A DNA stretch of 64,000 bases from Methylobacterium cerastii (GTDB taxonomy: Bacteria > Pseudomonadota > Alphaproteobacteria > Rhizobiales > Beijerinckiaceae). Positions 1 to 8,300 of this stretch are shown here, piece after piece. The notes under the pieces were generated by a model. The model did not search any database. It was not told the DNA's origin and saw only the letters and a program-made list of their open reading frames with translations. The translations under genes and the position numbers were made by a program. Where the stretch lies: assembly GCF_022179125.1 (NCBI RefSeq), contig NZ_BPQG01000016.1:1-64000 (forward strand), in the 5' to 3' direction. The first letter of the stretch is position 1. Each line of letters begins with the position of its first letter.

Positions 1-5
1 AACAC

Positions 6-25
6 CAGACTTCTGCAGCAGTCTG
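6..25. other. Short palindrome upstream of the MHYT kinase operon
   Basis: CAGACT and AGTCTG flank an 8-base centre that itself contains CTGCAG. The element is about 100 bases upstream of the kinase start. It could be an operator, or the end of a terminator belonging to a gene outside the window. There is no T-tract. Only the symmetry is seen; any role is a guess. Confidence 0.3.
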
Positions 26-123
26 CTAAGGTCGCGCCGACCGCGAGCGCCCTCGCCGGCCCGAGCCGTGCGGCGACGGCCGCGGCCGGCCTCGCGCGAG
101 TGTCCCCGTCCACCGGTCGCGCC

Positions 124-2022
124 ATGGTCCACACCGGCTACAACCCAGCCCTCGTCGCCCTCTCCCTCGCGATCGCCGTGTTCGCCTCCTACACCGCGCT
201 CGACCTCGCCGGGCGCATGCGCGGTTCCGCGCGCGGGCCGCGCTGGGCCTGGGTCGCCGGGGCCGCGCTGGCGATGGGCGGAGGCATCTGGTCGATGCAC
301 TTCGTCGGCATGCTCGCCTTCGAGATGGGGATGCCGGCCGCCTACGACCTCGGCCTCACGCTGGCCTCCCTGCTGATCGCGGTGGGCGCCACCGGTGCGG
401 CCTTCGTGCTGATCAGCCGGCCGGGCGCGGGGTTGCGCGACATCCTCGTCGGCGGCCCGCTGATGGGCGTGGGCGTCGCCGGGATGCACTACACCGGCAT
501 GGCGGCGATGCGGGTGCCCGGCAACCTCGCCTACAGCCTGCCCGTCGTCGCGCTGTCGGTGGCGATCGCCGTCACCGCCGCCACGACCGCGCTCTGGCTG
601 ACCTTCCGGCAGCACGGCGTCGGGCAGAAGCTGGCGGCCGCGTTCGTGATGGGCCTCGCGGTCGCCGGCATGCACTATACCGGGATGGCGGCGGCGACCT
701 TCACGGCGGAGGCGGCCGGCGCCCACGCGGCCCATGCCGGCGAGGTCCATGCCGGCGGCGGCGGCGCCGGGCAGCAGAACCTCGCGCTGGCCGTCGGCGG
801 CGCGACCTTCCTGATCCTGTTCCTCGCCATGCTGGCCTCCTCCATCGACCAGCAGCGGGTCCAGCGCGAGCTGCAGGCCAGCGAAGCGCGGTTCCGCGCG
901 GCGGTGCAGGCGGTGCGCGGCGTGCTCTGGACCAACGACGCCGAGGGCCGGATGGTGGGCGAGCAGCCCGGCTGGGCGGCGCTGACGGGGCAGACGCCCG
1001 AGGCCTATGCCGGGTTCGGATGGGCGAGCGCCGTGCATCCCGACGACGTGGCGCCGAGCGTGGCGGCCTGGAACGCGACGGTGGCGGCGCGCCGGCCCTT
1101 CGTGCACGAGCACCGGGTCCGCGCGCAGGACGGCGCCTGGCGCCATTTCGCGATCCGCGCCGTGCCGGTGCTCGACGACCGGGGCGGGATCACCGAGTGG
1201 GTCGGGGTGCACACCGACATCACCGAGCAGCGCGAGGCCGAAGGCGAGCTGCTGGAATCCAACGAAGAGCTGCAGCGCTACGCCTACATCGTCAGCCACG
1301 ACCTGCGCTCGCCGCTCGTCAACGTCATGGGCTTCACCTCCGAGCTGGAGGAGGCCCGTCCCGAGATCCGCCGCGCCCTGGGGGACCACCCGGACGCCGA
1401 GCGGATCGACCGGGACCTCGGCGAGGCGCTCGGCTTCATCCGGGCCGCCGTCACCCGGATGGAGGGCCTGATCGCCGCCATCTTGAAGCTGTCGCGCGAA
1501 GGGCGACGGCGCTTCGCCCCCGAACCCCTCGCGCTGACGAGCGTCCTGCAGTCGCTCGCCGACGCGCAGCGCCACCAGATCGAGACCGCCGGGGCGACGG
1601 TCTCCGTCGCCGCCGACCTGCCCACCATCGTCGCGGACCGGCTGGCGGTCGAGCAGGTGGTCGGCAACCTGATCGACAACGCCGTGAAGTACCTCGACGC
1701 AGGCCGGCCCGGCCGGATCGCCATCACCGCCCGGCCGGCGGGCGGCGACCGCGTGCGCATCGCCGTCACGGATAACGGGCGCGGCATCGCCCCGCGCGAC
1801 CACGCCCGCGTGTTCGAGCTGTTCCGCCGCTCCGGGGTCCAGGACCGGCCGGGCGAGGGGATCGGCCTGGCGCACGTCAAGGCGCTGGTGCGGTCGCTCG
1901 GCGGGCGCATCGACCTGACCTCGACGTTGGGCGAGGGCACCACCTTCGAGGTGACGCTGCCGCGCGAGGCGGCTACAGGTCGTGAGGCACACGGCGCCCC
2001 GACGACCCTGGCCGCGGAATGA
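124..2022 (+). CDS. MHYT-PAS sensor histidine kinase
   Basis: Membrane sensor kinase of about 632 residues. The N-terminal ~220 residues are hydrophobic and carry three MHYT-type motifs (MHFVGM, MHYTGM, MHYTGM), the signature of a seven-helix integral domain proposed to bind copper and sense O2, CO or NO. A PAS/PAC module follows (about 255-375, ending in a typical DITEQ linker). Then come a HisKA domain with the phospho-acceptor in VSHDLRSPL and an HATPase_c domain with N, G1 and G2 boxes (NLIDNAVKY, DNGRGI, GEGIGLAHV). An in-frame GTG at 100 is possible, but the ATG at 124 starts directly before the first hydrophobic segment. The stop overlaps an ATG of the next gene, and two receiver proteins follow, so this is the sensor of a phosphorelay operon. 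The ligand is unknown. Confidence 0.93.
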   Translation: MVHTGYNPALVALSLAIAVFASYTALDLAGRMRGSARGPRWAWVAGAALAMGGGIWSMHFVGMLAFEMGMPAAYDLGLTLASLLIAVGATGAAFVLISRPGAGLRDILVGGPLMGVGVAGMHYTGMAAMRVPGNLAYSLPVVALSVAIAVTAATTALWLTFRQHGVGQKLAAAFVMGLAVAGMHYTGMAAATFTAEAAGAHAAHAGEVHAGGGGAGQQNLALAVGGATFLILFLAMLASSIDQQRVQRELQASEARFRAAVQAVRGVLWTNDAEGRMVGEQPGWAALTGQTPEAYAGFGWASAVHPDDVAPSVAAWNATVAARRPFVHEHRVRAQDGAWRHFAIRAVPVLDDRGGITEWVGVHTDITEQREAEGELLESNEELQRYAYIVSHDLRSPLVNVMGFTSELEEARPEIRRALGDHPDAERIDRDLGEALGFIRAAVTRMEGLIAAILKLSREGRRRFAPEPLALTSVLQSLADAQRHQIETAGATVSVAADLPTIVADRLAVEQVVGNLIDNAVKYLDAGRPGRIAITARPAGGDRVRIAVTDNGRGIAPRDHARVFELFRRSGVQDRPGEGIGLAHVKALVRSLGGRIDLTSTLGEGTTFEVTLPREAATGREAHGAPTTLAAE

Positions 2023-2036
2023 CCCTGGAGGCCGCC

Positions 2037-2471
2037 ATGAACGCCGTCAGCATCGTGATGATCGAGGACGACGACGGGCACGCCCGGCTGATCGAGCGCA
2101 ACATCCGCCGCGCGGGCGTGAACAACGAGATCATCCCCTTCCGCGACGGCACCTCGGCCCTGGACTTCCTCCTCGGGCCGGACGGCTCGGGCGAGGTCAG
2201 CGCGCGGCGCCACCTGCTGATCCTGCTCGACCTCAACCTGCCCGACATGACCGGGATCGACATCCTCGAGAAGGTGAAGGCCAACCCGCACACCAAGCGC
2301 TCGCCGGTCGTCGTCCTGACCACCACGGACGACAGCCGCGAGGTCCAGCGCTGCTACGATCTCGGCGCCAACGTCTACATCACCAAGCCGGTGAACTACG
2401 AAGGCTTCGCCAACGCCATCCGGCAGCTCGGGCTGTTCTTCTCGGTGATCCAGGTGCCCGAGAACCCATGA
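2037..2471 (+). CDS. Single-domain response regulator (Rcp1/CheY-like)
   Basis: About 144 residues, essentially one receiver domain. The acidic pocket is EDDD near the N-terminus, the predicted phospho-aspartate is in LLDLNLP, and the conserved T and K are in LTTTDD and ITKPV. There is no output domain, as in Rcp1-type regulators that pair with phytochrome-like or PAS kinases. The start at 2037 is preferred because GGAGG lies 5 bases upstream; an ATG at 2019 overlaps the kinase stop by four bases and is the alternative. The 3' end overlaps the next gene by ATGA, so translation is probably coupled. It probably receives phosphate from the MHYT kinase. Confidence 0.92.
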   Translation: MNAVSIVMIEDDDGHARLIERNIRRAGVNNEIIPFRDGTSALDFLLGPDGSGEVSARRHLLILLDLNLPDMTGIDILEKVKANPHTKRSPVVVLTTTDDSREVQRCYDLGANVYITKPVNYEGFANAIRQLGLFFSVIQVPENP

Positions 2472-3532
2472 CCGGCCCTCCCCCCGCCGCGGCCGGACTG
2501 GCCGGCACGGCCCGCATCCTCTACATCGACGACGACCCCGGTCTCGCGCGCCTGGTCCAGCGCGCGCTCGGCGCGCGCGGCTACGTGGTCGAGCTCGCCG
2601 CCGACGGCGATGCGGGGCTGGAGCGGCTGGCGCAGGGCGGCATCGACGTCGTCGCCCTCGACCACCACATGCCGGGGCAGACCGGCCTCGACGTGCTCCC
2701 GGCGATCCGCGCGCTGCCCGACGCGCCGCCGGTGGTCTACGTCACCGGCTCCGAGGACAGCCGGGTCGCCGTCGCCGCGCTGAAGGCCGGGGCGGTCGAC
2801 TACGTCTGGAAGGACGTGCAGGGGCAGTTCCGCGAACTGCTCGGCGGCGCCATCGACACCGCGCTGCGCCAGGAGGCGCTGCGCCGGGACAAGGAACGCG
2901 CCGAGGCGGAGGTGCGCGCGGCGCGCGACCACGCCGTGATGCTGCTGCGCGAGGTCAACCACCGGGTCGCCAACTCGCTCGCCCTGGTGGCGGCGCTGAC
3001 GCACATGCAGACCAGCGCCGTCTCGGACCCGGCCGCCAAGGCGGCGCTCGAGGAGATGCAGGCGCGGATCTCGGCCATCGCCGGCATCCACCGCCGGCTC
3101 TACACCTCCGACGACGTCGAGGCGGTCGAGCTCGACGCCTACCTCGCCAGCCTCGTCGAGGAGCTGCAGGCGGCGATGCGGGCCTCGGGGCGCGACCACG
3201 CCATCCGGCTGAGCGCCGACCCGGTGCGGCTCGCCACCGACAAGGCGGTCTCCGTCGGCGTGGTCGTGACCGAGCTCGTCACCAACGCCTACAAGTACGC
3301 CTACCCCGTGGACGCGGCCGGCGAGATCCGGGTCGAGCTCCGGCGCCGGGCCGAGGACACCCTCGAGCTCGCCGTCGAGGACGACGGGATCGGCTGGACC
3401 GGCGAAGGCCGGCCGCGCGGCACCGGCCTTGGCTCGCGCATCGTCCGGGCGATGGCGACGAACCTGCGCTCGGGCCTGTGCTACGTCCCCGACCGCGTCG
3501 GCACGCGGGCCGTGCTGTCGTTCCGGGCCTGA
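2468..3532 (+). CDS. Receiver domain-HisKA_2 histidine kinase hybrid
   Basis: About 354 residues. A receiver domain comes first (DDDP acidic pair, phospho-Asp in VALDHHMPG, K in VWKDV). A short coiled linker and a HisKA_2-type dimerisation/phospho-acceptor region follow (EVNHRVANSLALV), then an HATPase domain (ELVTNAYKYAY, VEDDGIGW, GTGLGSRIV). HisKA_2 kinases are common in alphaproteobacteria in general stress and light signalling. The start is the ATG overlapping the upstream stop (ATGA); longer upstream extensions are read-through in a different frame of the previous gene. With the two preceding genes it forms a three-gene phosphorelay. The output is not identifiable from the window. Confidence 0.92.
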   Translation: MTGPPPAAAGLAGTARILYIDDDPGLARLVQRALGARGYVVELAADGDAGLERLAQGGIDVVALDHHMPGQTGLDVLPAIRALPDAPPVVYVTGSEDSRVAVAALKAGAVDYVWKDVQGQFRELLGGAIDTALRQEALRRDKERAEAEVRAARDHAVMLLREVNHRVANSLALVAALTHMQTSAVSDPAAKAALEEMQARISAIAGIHRRLYTSDDVEAVELDAYLASLVEELQAAMRASGRDHAIRLSADPVRLATDKAVSVGVVVTELVTNAYKYAYPVDAAGEIRVELRRRAEDTLELAVEDDGIGWTGEGRPRGTGLGSRIVRAMATNLRSGLCYVPDRVGTRAVLSFRA

Positions 3533-3640
3533 CGGGCCCTCGCGGGTCTCGGCGCGCCGGCCCGACGACCGCGACCGTCGCCCCGCCGCGCCCGATATGC
3601 GACGATGCCGCCTCGCCGCGCTCCCATCGGACCCGCCCTC

Positions 3641-4441
3641 ATGAGCCGCATCACCACCCGCCTCGATCGCCGCACGGCCCTCGGAGCCGCCGGGGCCGCC
3701 CTCGTCGGCCTTGCCGCCGACCCCGCGGCGGCGGAGCCGGACCGAGGCGCCACGCTGTTTCCCCTGGCGCAGACGACGATCCCCGTCACGGGGCTGGCGC
3801 AGGCCTTCCCGGTGCGGCGCATCTACTGCATCGGGCGCAACTACGCGGCGCATGCCCGCGAGATGGGATCGGACCCGGCCCGCGAGCCGCCGTTCTTCTT
3901 CCAGAAGCCGGCGGACGCGATCCAGGTGGTGGAGCCCGGCACGGTGGCCGACCACCCCTATCCGTCGCTGACGAAGAACTACCACCACGAACTCGAACTC
4001 GTCGCGGTGCTGAAGTCCGGCGGACGCGACATCCCGAAGGACCGCGCCCTCGACCACGTCTACGGTTACGCGACCGGCCTCGACATGACCCGACGCGACC
4101 TTCAGCGCGGCATGGGCGACCAGAAGAAGCCCTGGGAGGTCGGCAAGAGCTTCGACCGGTCCGCGCCGATCACGCCGATCCTGCCGGCGTCGACCCTCGG
4201 CCATCCCGCGCGCGGCCGGATCCGGCTCGCGGTGAACGGCACCGTGCGGCAGGATGCGGACCTGTCCGACATGATCTGGTCGGTCGCCGAACAGATCGCC
4301 AACCTCTCCGAGGCGTTCGAACTCAAGGCGGGCGACGTGATCTATTCCGGCACGCCGGAGAACGTCGGGCCGGTCGTGCGCGGCGACGTCCTGCTCGGCA
4401 CCATCGACGGCCTGCCGCCGCTGTCGATCCGCATCGTCTAG
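3641..4441 (+). CDS. Fumarylacetoacetate hydrolase-family protein with Tat-like signal
   Basis: About 266 residues. The body is a fumarylacetoacetase-fold domain: IGRNYAAHA opening, the metal-binding E-x-E in HELELVAVL, an aspartate in TGLDMTRRD, and a C-terminal YSGTPENVG block that matches the family's GTP.GVG motif. Relatives hydrolyse or decarboxylate 2-oxo-acid or acylpyruvate substrates with Mg or Mn. Unusually, the N-terminus has a twin-arginine (DRRTALG) followed by a hydrophobic Ala-rich stretch and an AAA cleavage-like site, suggesting export by Tat, whereas most family members are cytosolic. The ATG at 3641 places the RR near residue 10; an in-frame ATG at 3605 would add 12 residues. 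It is monocistronic and converges on the next gene. The substrate is unknown. Confidence 0.88.
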   Translation: MSRITTRLDRRTALGAAGAALVGLAADPAAAEPDRGATLFPLAQTTIPVTGLAQAFPVRRIYCIGRNYAAHAREMGSDPAREPPFFFQKPADAIQVVEPGTVADHPYPSLTKNYHHELELVAVLKSGGRDIPKDRALDHVYGYATGLDMTRRDLQRGMGDQKKPWEVGKSFDRSAPITPILPASTLGHPARGRIRLAVNGTVRQDADLSDMIWSVAEQIANLSEAFELKAGDVIYSGTPENVGPVVRGDVLLGTIDGLPPLSIRIV

Positions 4442-4523
4442 GGCATCGCCTCGGAAAAGGAGCAACGCCCCAAAAAGTGGTTGCCTGATTTCGGAAAAGA
4501 CGACTCGCGACGGCTGTCCTGAA

Positions 4524-5261
4524 TCAGGGACCTGGGACGGTGCTCTCGACGTCCGATGCGGGACGGGCGGGCGGCGAGACCGGCGGCCCCGTCCGGGTGG
4601 CGATCCACAGGACGTTCCGCGGGCCGTCTCCGCTGGCGCGCGACCGCACCCGCACCTCCTCGACGGAGAAGCCCGAGCGGGCGAGCCGCGCCTTGAACTT
4701 GCGGTCCGGGCGGCCGGACCAGACGCCGAGGACGCCGCCCGGCCGCAGGGCGTAATGCGCGCGCTTCAGGCCCCAGGCGTCGTACAGGCGGTTGTTCTCG
4801 CCCCGGACCATGCCCTCCGGGCCGTTGTCGACGTCGAGCAGGATGGCGTCGAACATGGCCGGGCCGGATTGGATCAACCGGTTCACGTCCGCCTCGTGCA
4901 GGGCGAGGCGGGGGTCGTCGAGGCTGCCGGCGAACAGGTGCGCCAGGGGGCCGCGCGCCCACGCCACCACCGCGGGCACGAGCTCGGCGACGACGATCTC
5001 CGCATCCGGCCCGAAGGCGTCGAGCGCCGCCCGCAGGGTGAAGCCCATGCCGAGGCCGCCGATCAGCACGCGCGCCTTCGGCCGGTCCCGCAGCCGCGCC
5101 GCGACGAGGGTCGCGAGCGCGCGCTCGGACTCGCAGTGCCGGTCGCGCATCAGGTCCTGGTTGCCGACGGTGATCGCGAAGGCGTCGCCCTGCCGCATCA
5201 GGCGCAAGGTGGTCTTCTCGCCGGGGACGAGACCGGTGTCGACGTGGACCCAAGGCGTCAC
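4524..5261 (-). CDS. Spermidine synthase-like SAM-dependent methyltransferase-fold protein
   Basis: About 245 residues. The class I methyltransferase / polyamine synthase fold is recognisable from the glycine loop (ARVLIGGLGMGFTLRAAL), the acidic end of strand 2 (EIVVAELVPAVVAW) and a conserved D pair around AILLDVDNGPEG. The N-terminal part (TLRLMRQGDAFAITVGNQDLM) resembles the short beta-hairpin domain of spermidine-synthase-like proteins. These often lack true aminopropyltransferase activity, so the reaction is left open. It is convergent with the FAH-family gene and stands alone. The stop is followed by 80 bases of intergenic sequence shared by the two convergent 3' ends. Confidence 0.85.
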   Translation of the reverse strand: MTPWVHVDTGLVPGEKTTLRLMRQGDAFAITVGNQDLMRDRHCESERALATLVAARLRDRPKARVLIGGLGMGFTLRAALDAFGPDAEIVVAELVPAVVAWARGPLAHLFAGSLDDPRLALHEADVNRLIQSGPAMFDAILLDVDNGPEGMVRGENNRLYDAWGLKRAHYALRPGGVLGVWSGRPDRKFKARLARSGFSVEEVRVRSRASGDGPRNVLWIATRTGPPVSPPARPASDVESTVPGP

Positions 5262-5369
5262 GGATATCCTCCCGCCGCCCGGCGGCGTGGTTGCAGCGCG
5301 CTCCCTGTACCAGCGGTTCGGAGGCGCCGCGAGAGGCGCCGCGAAGGGCGCCGTCGGTGCTCGCGACGC

Positions 5370-7244
5370 CTACTCGGTCGTCGCCGTCACCGCGATGCGG
5401 CCGAGCAGCGTCGCCGGGTCCTCGGCCGCCGCCACCTCGGCCGCGCTGAGGCCGGCCGGCTGCAGCGGCTTCACGCCGAGCCGGAGCTGGCCGGGCCGCG
5501 TGATGAAGCGGGCCACCGCCTGGCCCAGCTCGGTGGCGCCCGGCATGGAACCCAGCATTTGCGGGATGCCGAGGCGGGCGTAGGCGGCGTACTCGATGCG
5601 GACGTCCTCCGCCGCGACGCCCCTCTGCCGGGCCTGCATCGCCAGGACGCGGTCGAGCAGGCCGCGATCCTGGATGTCGAGGTCGAGGGATTGTGCGGTG
5701 GCGCCGAGCGCCGCCCGCGTCGCCGCCTCCGGATCGCGGCCGAACAGGTCCCGCGACACGTTCCCGACGACGGCGCGCAGCTTCGCCGTGCCCATTCCGC
5801 CGCCCTCGACGGCGATCTCGTGCACGGCGAGCTGCCGGCTCGCCTCGCTCCAGGCGAGGTCGGCCCTCACGCTGGTGGCGACGGCGGTGTAGCCGAGGGC
5901 GGCGAGCTGGCCGGACGAATCCTGCCCGGACACGAAGGCCGCCGGCACGGACAGGTCACGCATCGCGAAGCGAAGCCGCGTCGGCACGCCCTCGACGAGG
6001 TCGGAGGTCACGAGTTCGAGGCCGTCGAGGGCGAAGGCTGCCGCGCCGGCGCCTTCACCGCCTGTCGTGCCGTCCTTGGAGCCATCCTTGGAGCCGTCCT
6101 TGGCTCCAGACTTCGCGACCTCGATGCGGCCGAGCCGGATCGCGCCGACCTGGGGCACGAAGCGCCGGGCCTCCGCCGGGCCGACCCGGGAACCGGTCGC
6201 GGCCGCCGCCGCCATCCCGTCGATCAGGCTGCGCAGCGAGACGTCCTCGACCGCGACGGAGGCGACGCGCGCCGTGAGGTCCGGGCCGGCGGTCTCGAAT
6301 CCGTCGAGCCGCACACTTCCCGGCGCACCGGCCGCGGCGGCGAGCCCGATCCGCGCGATCCGTCCGGTCGTCCCGTGCGGGTCCGCGTAGTCGAGGCCGA
6401 CCGCCTCCAGGCTGCCGACCTGGAACGCGCCGAGGAGGTCGGCCGCGGCCGCCAGCCCGCGGGCGCTCGCGCCGGCGTCGGCCTCCTTGTCGAGGCTTGC
6501 CGCGATCCGGTCGAAGGTCGCGCCGAGGCCGGCGGCGGTGCGGCGGCTGCGGGCGTCGCGCCCGACGACCCGTGCGATCCGGACGACGTCGCCGTCCGGG
6601 CTCGTCAGCGCGATGCCGTCGAGCGCCGCGCCGACGAACGCCGCCTTCAGGGCGCTGGCGTCGTCCGCCGGGTGCGGCAGGAACGGGGCGAGCAGGTGGT
6701 CGGCGTCGACCCCGGCCGTCTCGAACCGCGCGAACGCGGCGCGGGCGGGCGTTGCGCCCTCCCCGAGGGCGACCGATCCCGGCCCGACCACGACCGCACC
6801 GATCCGGCCGTCGCCGACATCCGACAGGCGAAGGTCCTTCAGGCTGGCGACGGCCGAGCCGAGCGTGATCGCGAGGTCCGGCACCACGATTTCGCGGGCC
6901 TTCATCGCCGCGAGGCGCTCGCGCAGGTCGCCGGGCGCGGCGGGGTCGAGGAGCCGGGCGACGTCCTCGCGCGTCAGGGACGTGCCGCGCACCTCGATGC
7001 GGGGCGCGGTGAGCGTCATCGCGCCGGAGACGTAGCGGACGCCCTCGGCGACGAGGCCGTCGGCACCGAGGGCGGAGATGGCGGGCGCGTCGCCGCGGGA
7101 GAAGAACTCCGACGCCCTCGGCTTGGCGGGCCGCTCCTCGGCGTCGCGCGCGAAGAAGTCGGAACTCCGCGGCTTCGGCGCCTGCGCCGACGCGACGGCG
7201 ATGCAGCCGAGGATCAGGACGGCTGATGGCAGGATCGGTTTCAT
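5370..7244 (-). CDS. Large exported protein of unknown function
   Basis: About 624 residues. A Sec signal peptide is visible (MKP, then a hydrophobic segment ending AVASAQA), and the mature N-terminus carries a twice-repeated PR(S/A)S(D/E)FF(A/S)R element. The rest is an Ala/Gly/Asp-rich alternation of short hydrophobic strands with frequent ATV/LDG turns, suggestive of a repetitive beta-rich periplasmic protein. A low-complexity linker (DGSKDGSKDG) sits near residue 390. No catalytic motif or family was recognised. The ATG at 7244 was chosen because it starts the signal peptide; the open frame extends upstream to 7817 without support. GC skew and codon use match the neighbours, so it appears native. 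Confidence 0.8.
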   Translation of the reverse strand: MKPILPSAVLILGCIAVASAQAPKPRSSDFFARDAEERPAKPRASEFFSRGDAPAISALGADGLVAEGVRYVSGAMTLTAPRIEVRGTSLTREDVARLLDPAAPGDLRERLAAMKAREIVVPDLAITLGSAVASLKDLRLSDVGDGRIGAVVVGPGSVALGEGATPARAAFARFETAGVDADHLLAPFLPHPADDASALKAAFVGAALDGIALTSPDGDVVRIARVVGRDARSRRTAAGLGATFDRIAASLDKEADAGASARGLAAAADLLGAFQVGSLEAVGLDYADPHGTTGRIARIGLAAAAGAPGSVRLDGFETAGPDLTARVASVAVEDVSLRSLIDGMAAAAATGSRVGPAEARRFVPQVGAIRLGRIEVAKSGAKDGSKDGSKDGTTGGEGAGAAAFALDGLELVTSDLVEGVPTRLRFAMRDLSVPAAFVSGQDSSGQLAALGYTAVATSVRADLAWSEASRQLAVHEIAVEGGGMGTAKLRAVVGNVSRDLFGRDPEAATRAALGATAQSLDLDIQDRGLLDRVLAMQARQRGVAAEDVRIEYAAYARLGIPQMLGSMPGATELGQAVARFITRPGQLRLGVKPLQPAGLSAAEVAAAEDPATLLGRIAVTATTE

Positions 7245-7378
7245 GGCGGAGGGGCGTCCGGGCGTCGCGGTGCATCCACGAAGCGCAGCGCGCCGGATTT
7301 GTCGAGGCCGGCGGCCGCCGCATCCCCCGACGACGCGCCGAATCCCGGCGGCCCGAGGGGCTTGCCCGCCGCGTCCCG

Positions 7379-7768
7379 TCAGGAACCGGTCGCGAGCGCC
7401 GCCTGCCCGCGGGCTTTTAGGGGCACGATCCGGGTGGCGCGGGCGATCCGGCGCAGGCCGAGGGCCGCCAGCAGCCCCGCGGCGGCCAGGAACGGGCTCG
7501 CGACGACGAGCGCCGCCACCACCTCGGAGCCGATCAGCACCGCGAGCGCCTTCACCATCGCATCGAGGAAGACGAAGAACGCCGCGACGAGCAGCACGAC
7601 GATCGTTCCCAGAAGCGCGAGCAGGCCGATCAGTGCGCGGATGTTGCCGTCGATCTCGGTCCGCGCGAGGTCGAGCGTGCGCCCGACGAGGCGGCTCGAC
7701 TCGCGCAGCATCCCGAGGGTCAGCGCCAAGGTGCTCGCGGGTGTGCTCTCGGAGGTGCGATCCTGCAT
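7379..7768 (-). CDS. Small membrane protein, phage holin_3_6/DUF1469-like
   Basis: About 129 residues. An amphipathic N-terminal helix (LGMLRESSRLVGRTLDLARTE) is followed by two adjacent transmembrane segments (LIGLLALLGTIVVLLVAAFF and VVASPFLAAAGLLAALGL). This layout matches the putative holin-superfamily/DUF1469 membrane proteins that occur beside small stress-related genes in alphaproteobacteria; their function is not established. It is followed on the same strand, about 125 bases further upstream, by another small membrane protein. The start was taken at the ATG preceding QDRTSE; the longer frame upstream shows no hydrophobic or conserved features. Confidence 0.75.
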   Translation of the reverse strand: MQDRTSESTPASTLALTLGMLRESSRLVGRTLDLARTEIDGNIRALIGLLALLGTIVVLLVAAFFVFLDAMVKALAVLIGSEVVAALVVASPFLAAAGLLAALGLRRIARATRIVPLKARGQAALATGS

Positions 7769-7892
7769 CGAGGGGAGCCGTCGTCCAGTCAGAGGGGCCG
7801 GCAAGGGAGCCAGGCAAACGCGCACCACCGCGGCGCGGCTACCAACCCCGGATGCGACCGGGCGTTCCCGGTGCGACCGCCTGCGTCCGGCT

Positions 7893-8129
7893 TCAGCGCG
7901 GCGAGACGGCTTCGAACCCGTCCCGGAGGCGCAGGCCCGCGACCCGTCCCGCATCCCAGATCGCGGCGAAGACCGCGTGGACCGCGCCGGCGACGAGGAC
8001 GAAGGCGGCGACCGCGCAGAGGGGAAGGCCGAGGAGAAGCCCGATCACAAGCCGGGCGGCGACGCGCTCGGCGAGGCGGCGTTCGAGCCGCGTACCAGGG
8101 GCGAGGTCGAGCAGGCGTTCGTAGAGCAT
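7893..8129 (-). CDS. Small membrane protein, unknown
   Basis: About 78 residues, beginning MLYERLLDLAPGTRLE. It has one long hydrophobic stretch in the middle (VIGLLLGLPLCAVAAFVLVAGAVHAVF), probably two short helices or one long one, and a charged tail. It lies immediately upstream of the DUF1469-like gene on the same strand and may be co-transcribed. An upstream in-frame ATG at 8246 would add an Arg/Pro-rich stretch that looks non-coding. No family recognised. Confidence 0.6.
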   Translation of the reverse strand: MLYERLLDLAPGTRLERRLAERVAARLVIGLLLGLPLCAVAAFVLVAGAVHAVFAAIWDAGRVAGLRLRDGFEAVSPR

Positions 8130-8300
8130 GGGGCACCCGCGCGATCGAGGACGGCGGAATTCGGCAGGGCCGCCAGACCCGAGGTGGCGGCACGACGGCG
8201 ACGCAGGAACGCGCGGGCGACGCAAGACGACGTAATGCCGGGTCAACGACGCTGCCGGGCCGCCGTTGCATGGGCGGCCCGAAAAACCGCGACGGCCGCG

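Noticed and set aside
4755-7226. An 823-residue plus-strand frame opposite the exported hypothetical protein
   Set aside because: Composition is that of an antisense shadow (VEAxxRHHDxx-type runs). The minus strand has a signal peptide and sensible residue use.
7379-7768. Holin-like gene as prophage evidence
   Set aside because: DUF1469/holin_3_6-like membrane proteins are common chromosomal genes and no phage genes accompany it.
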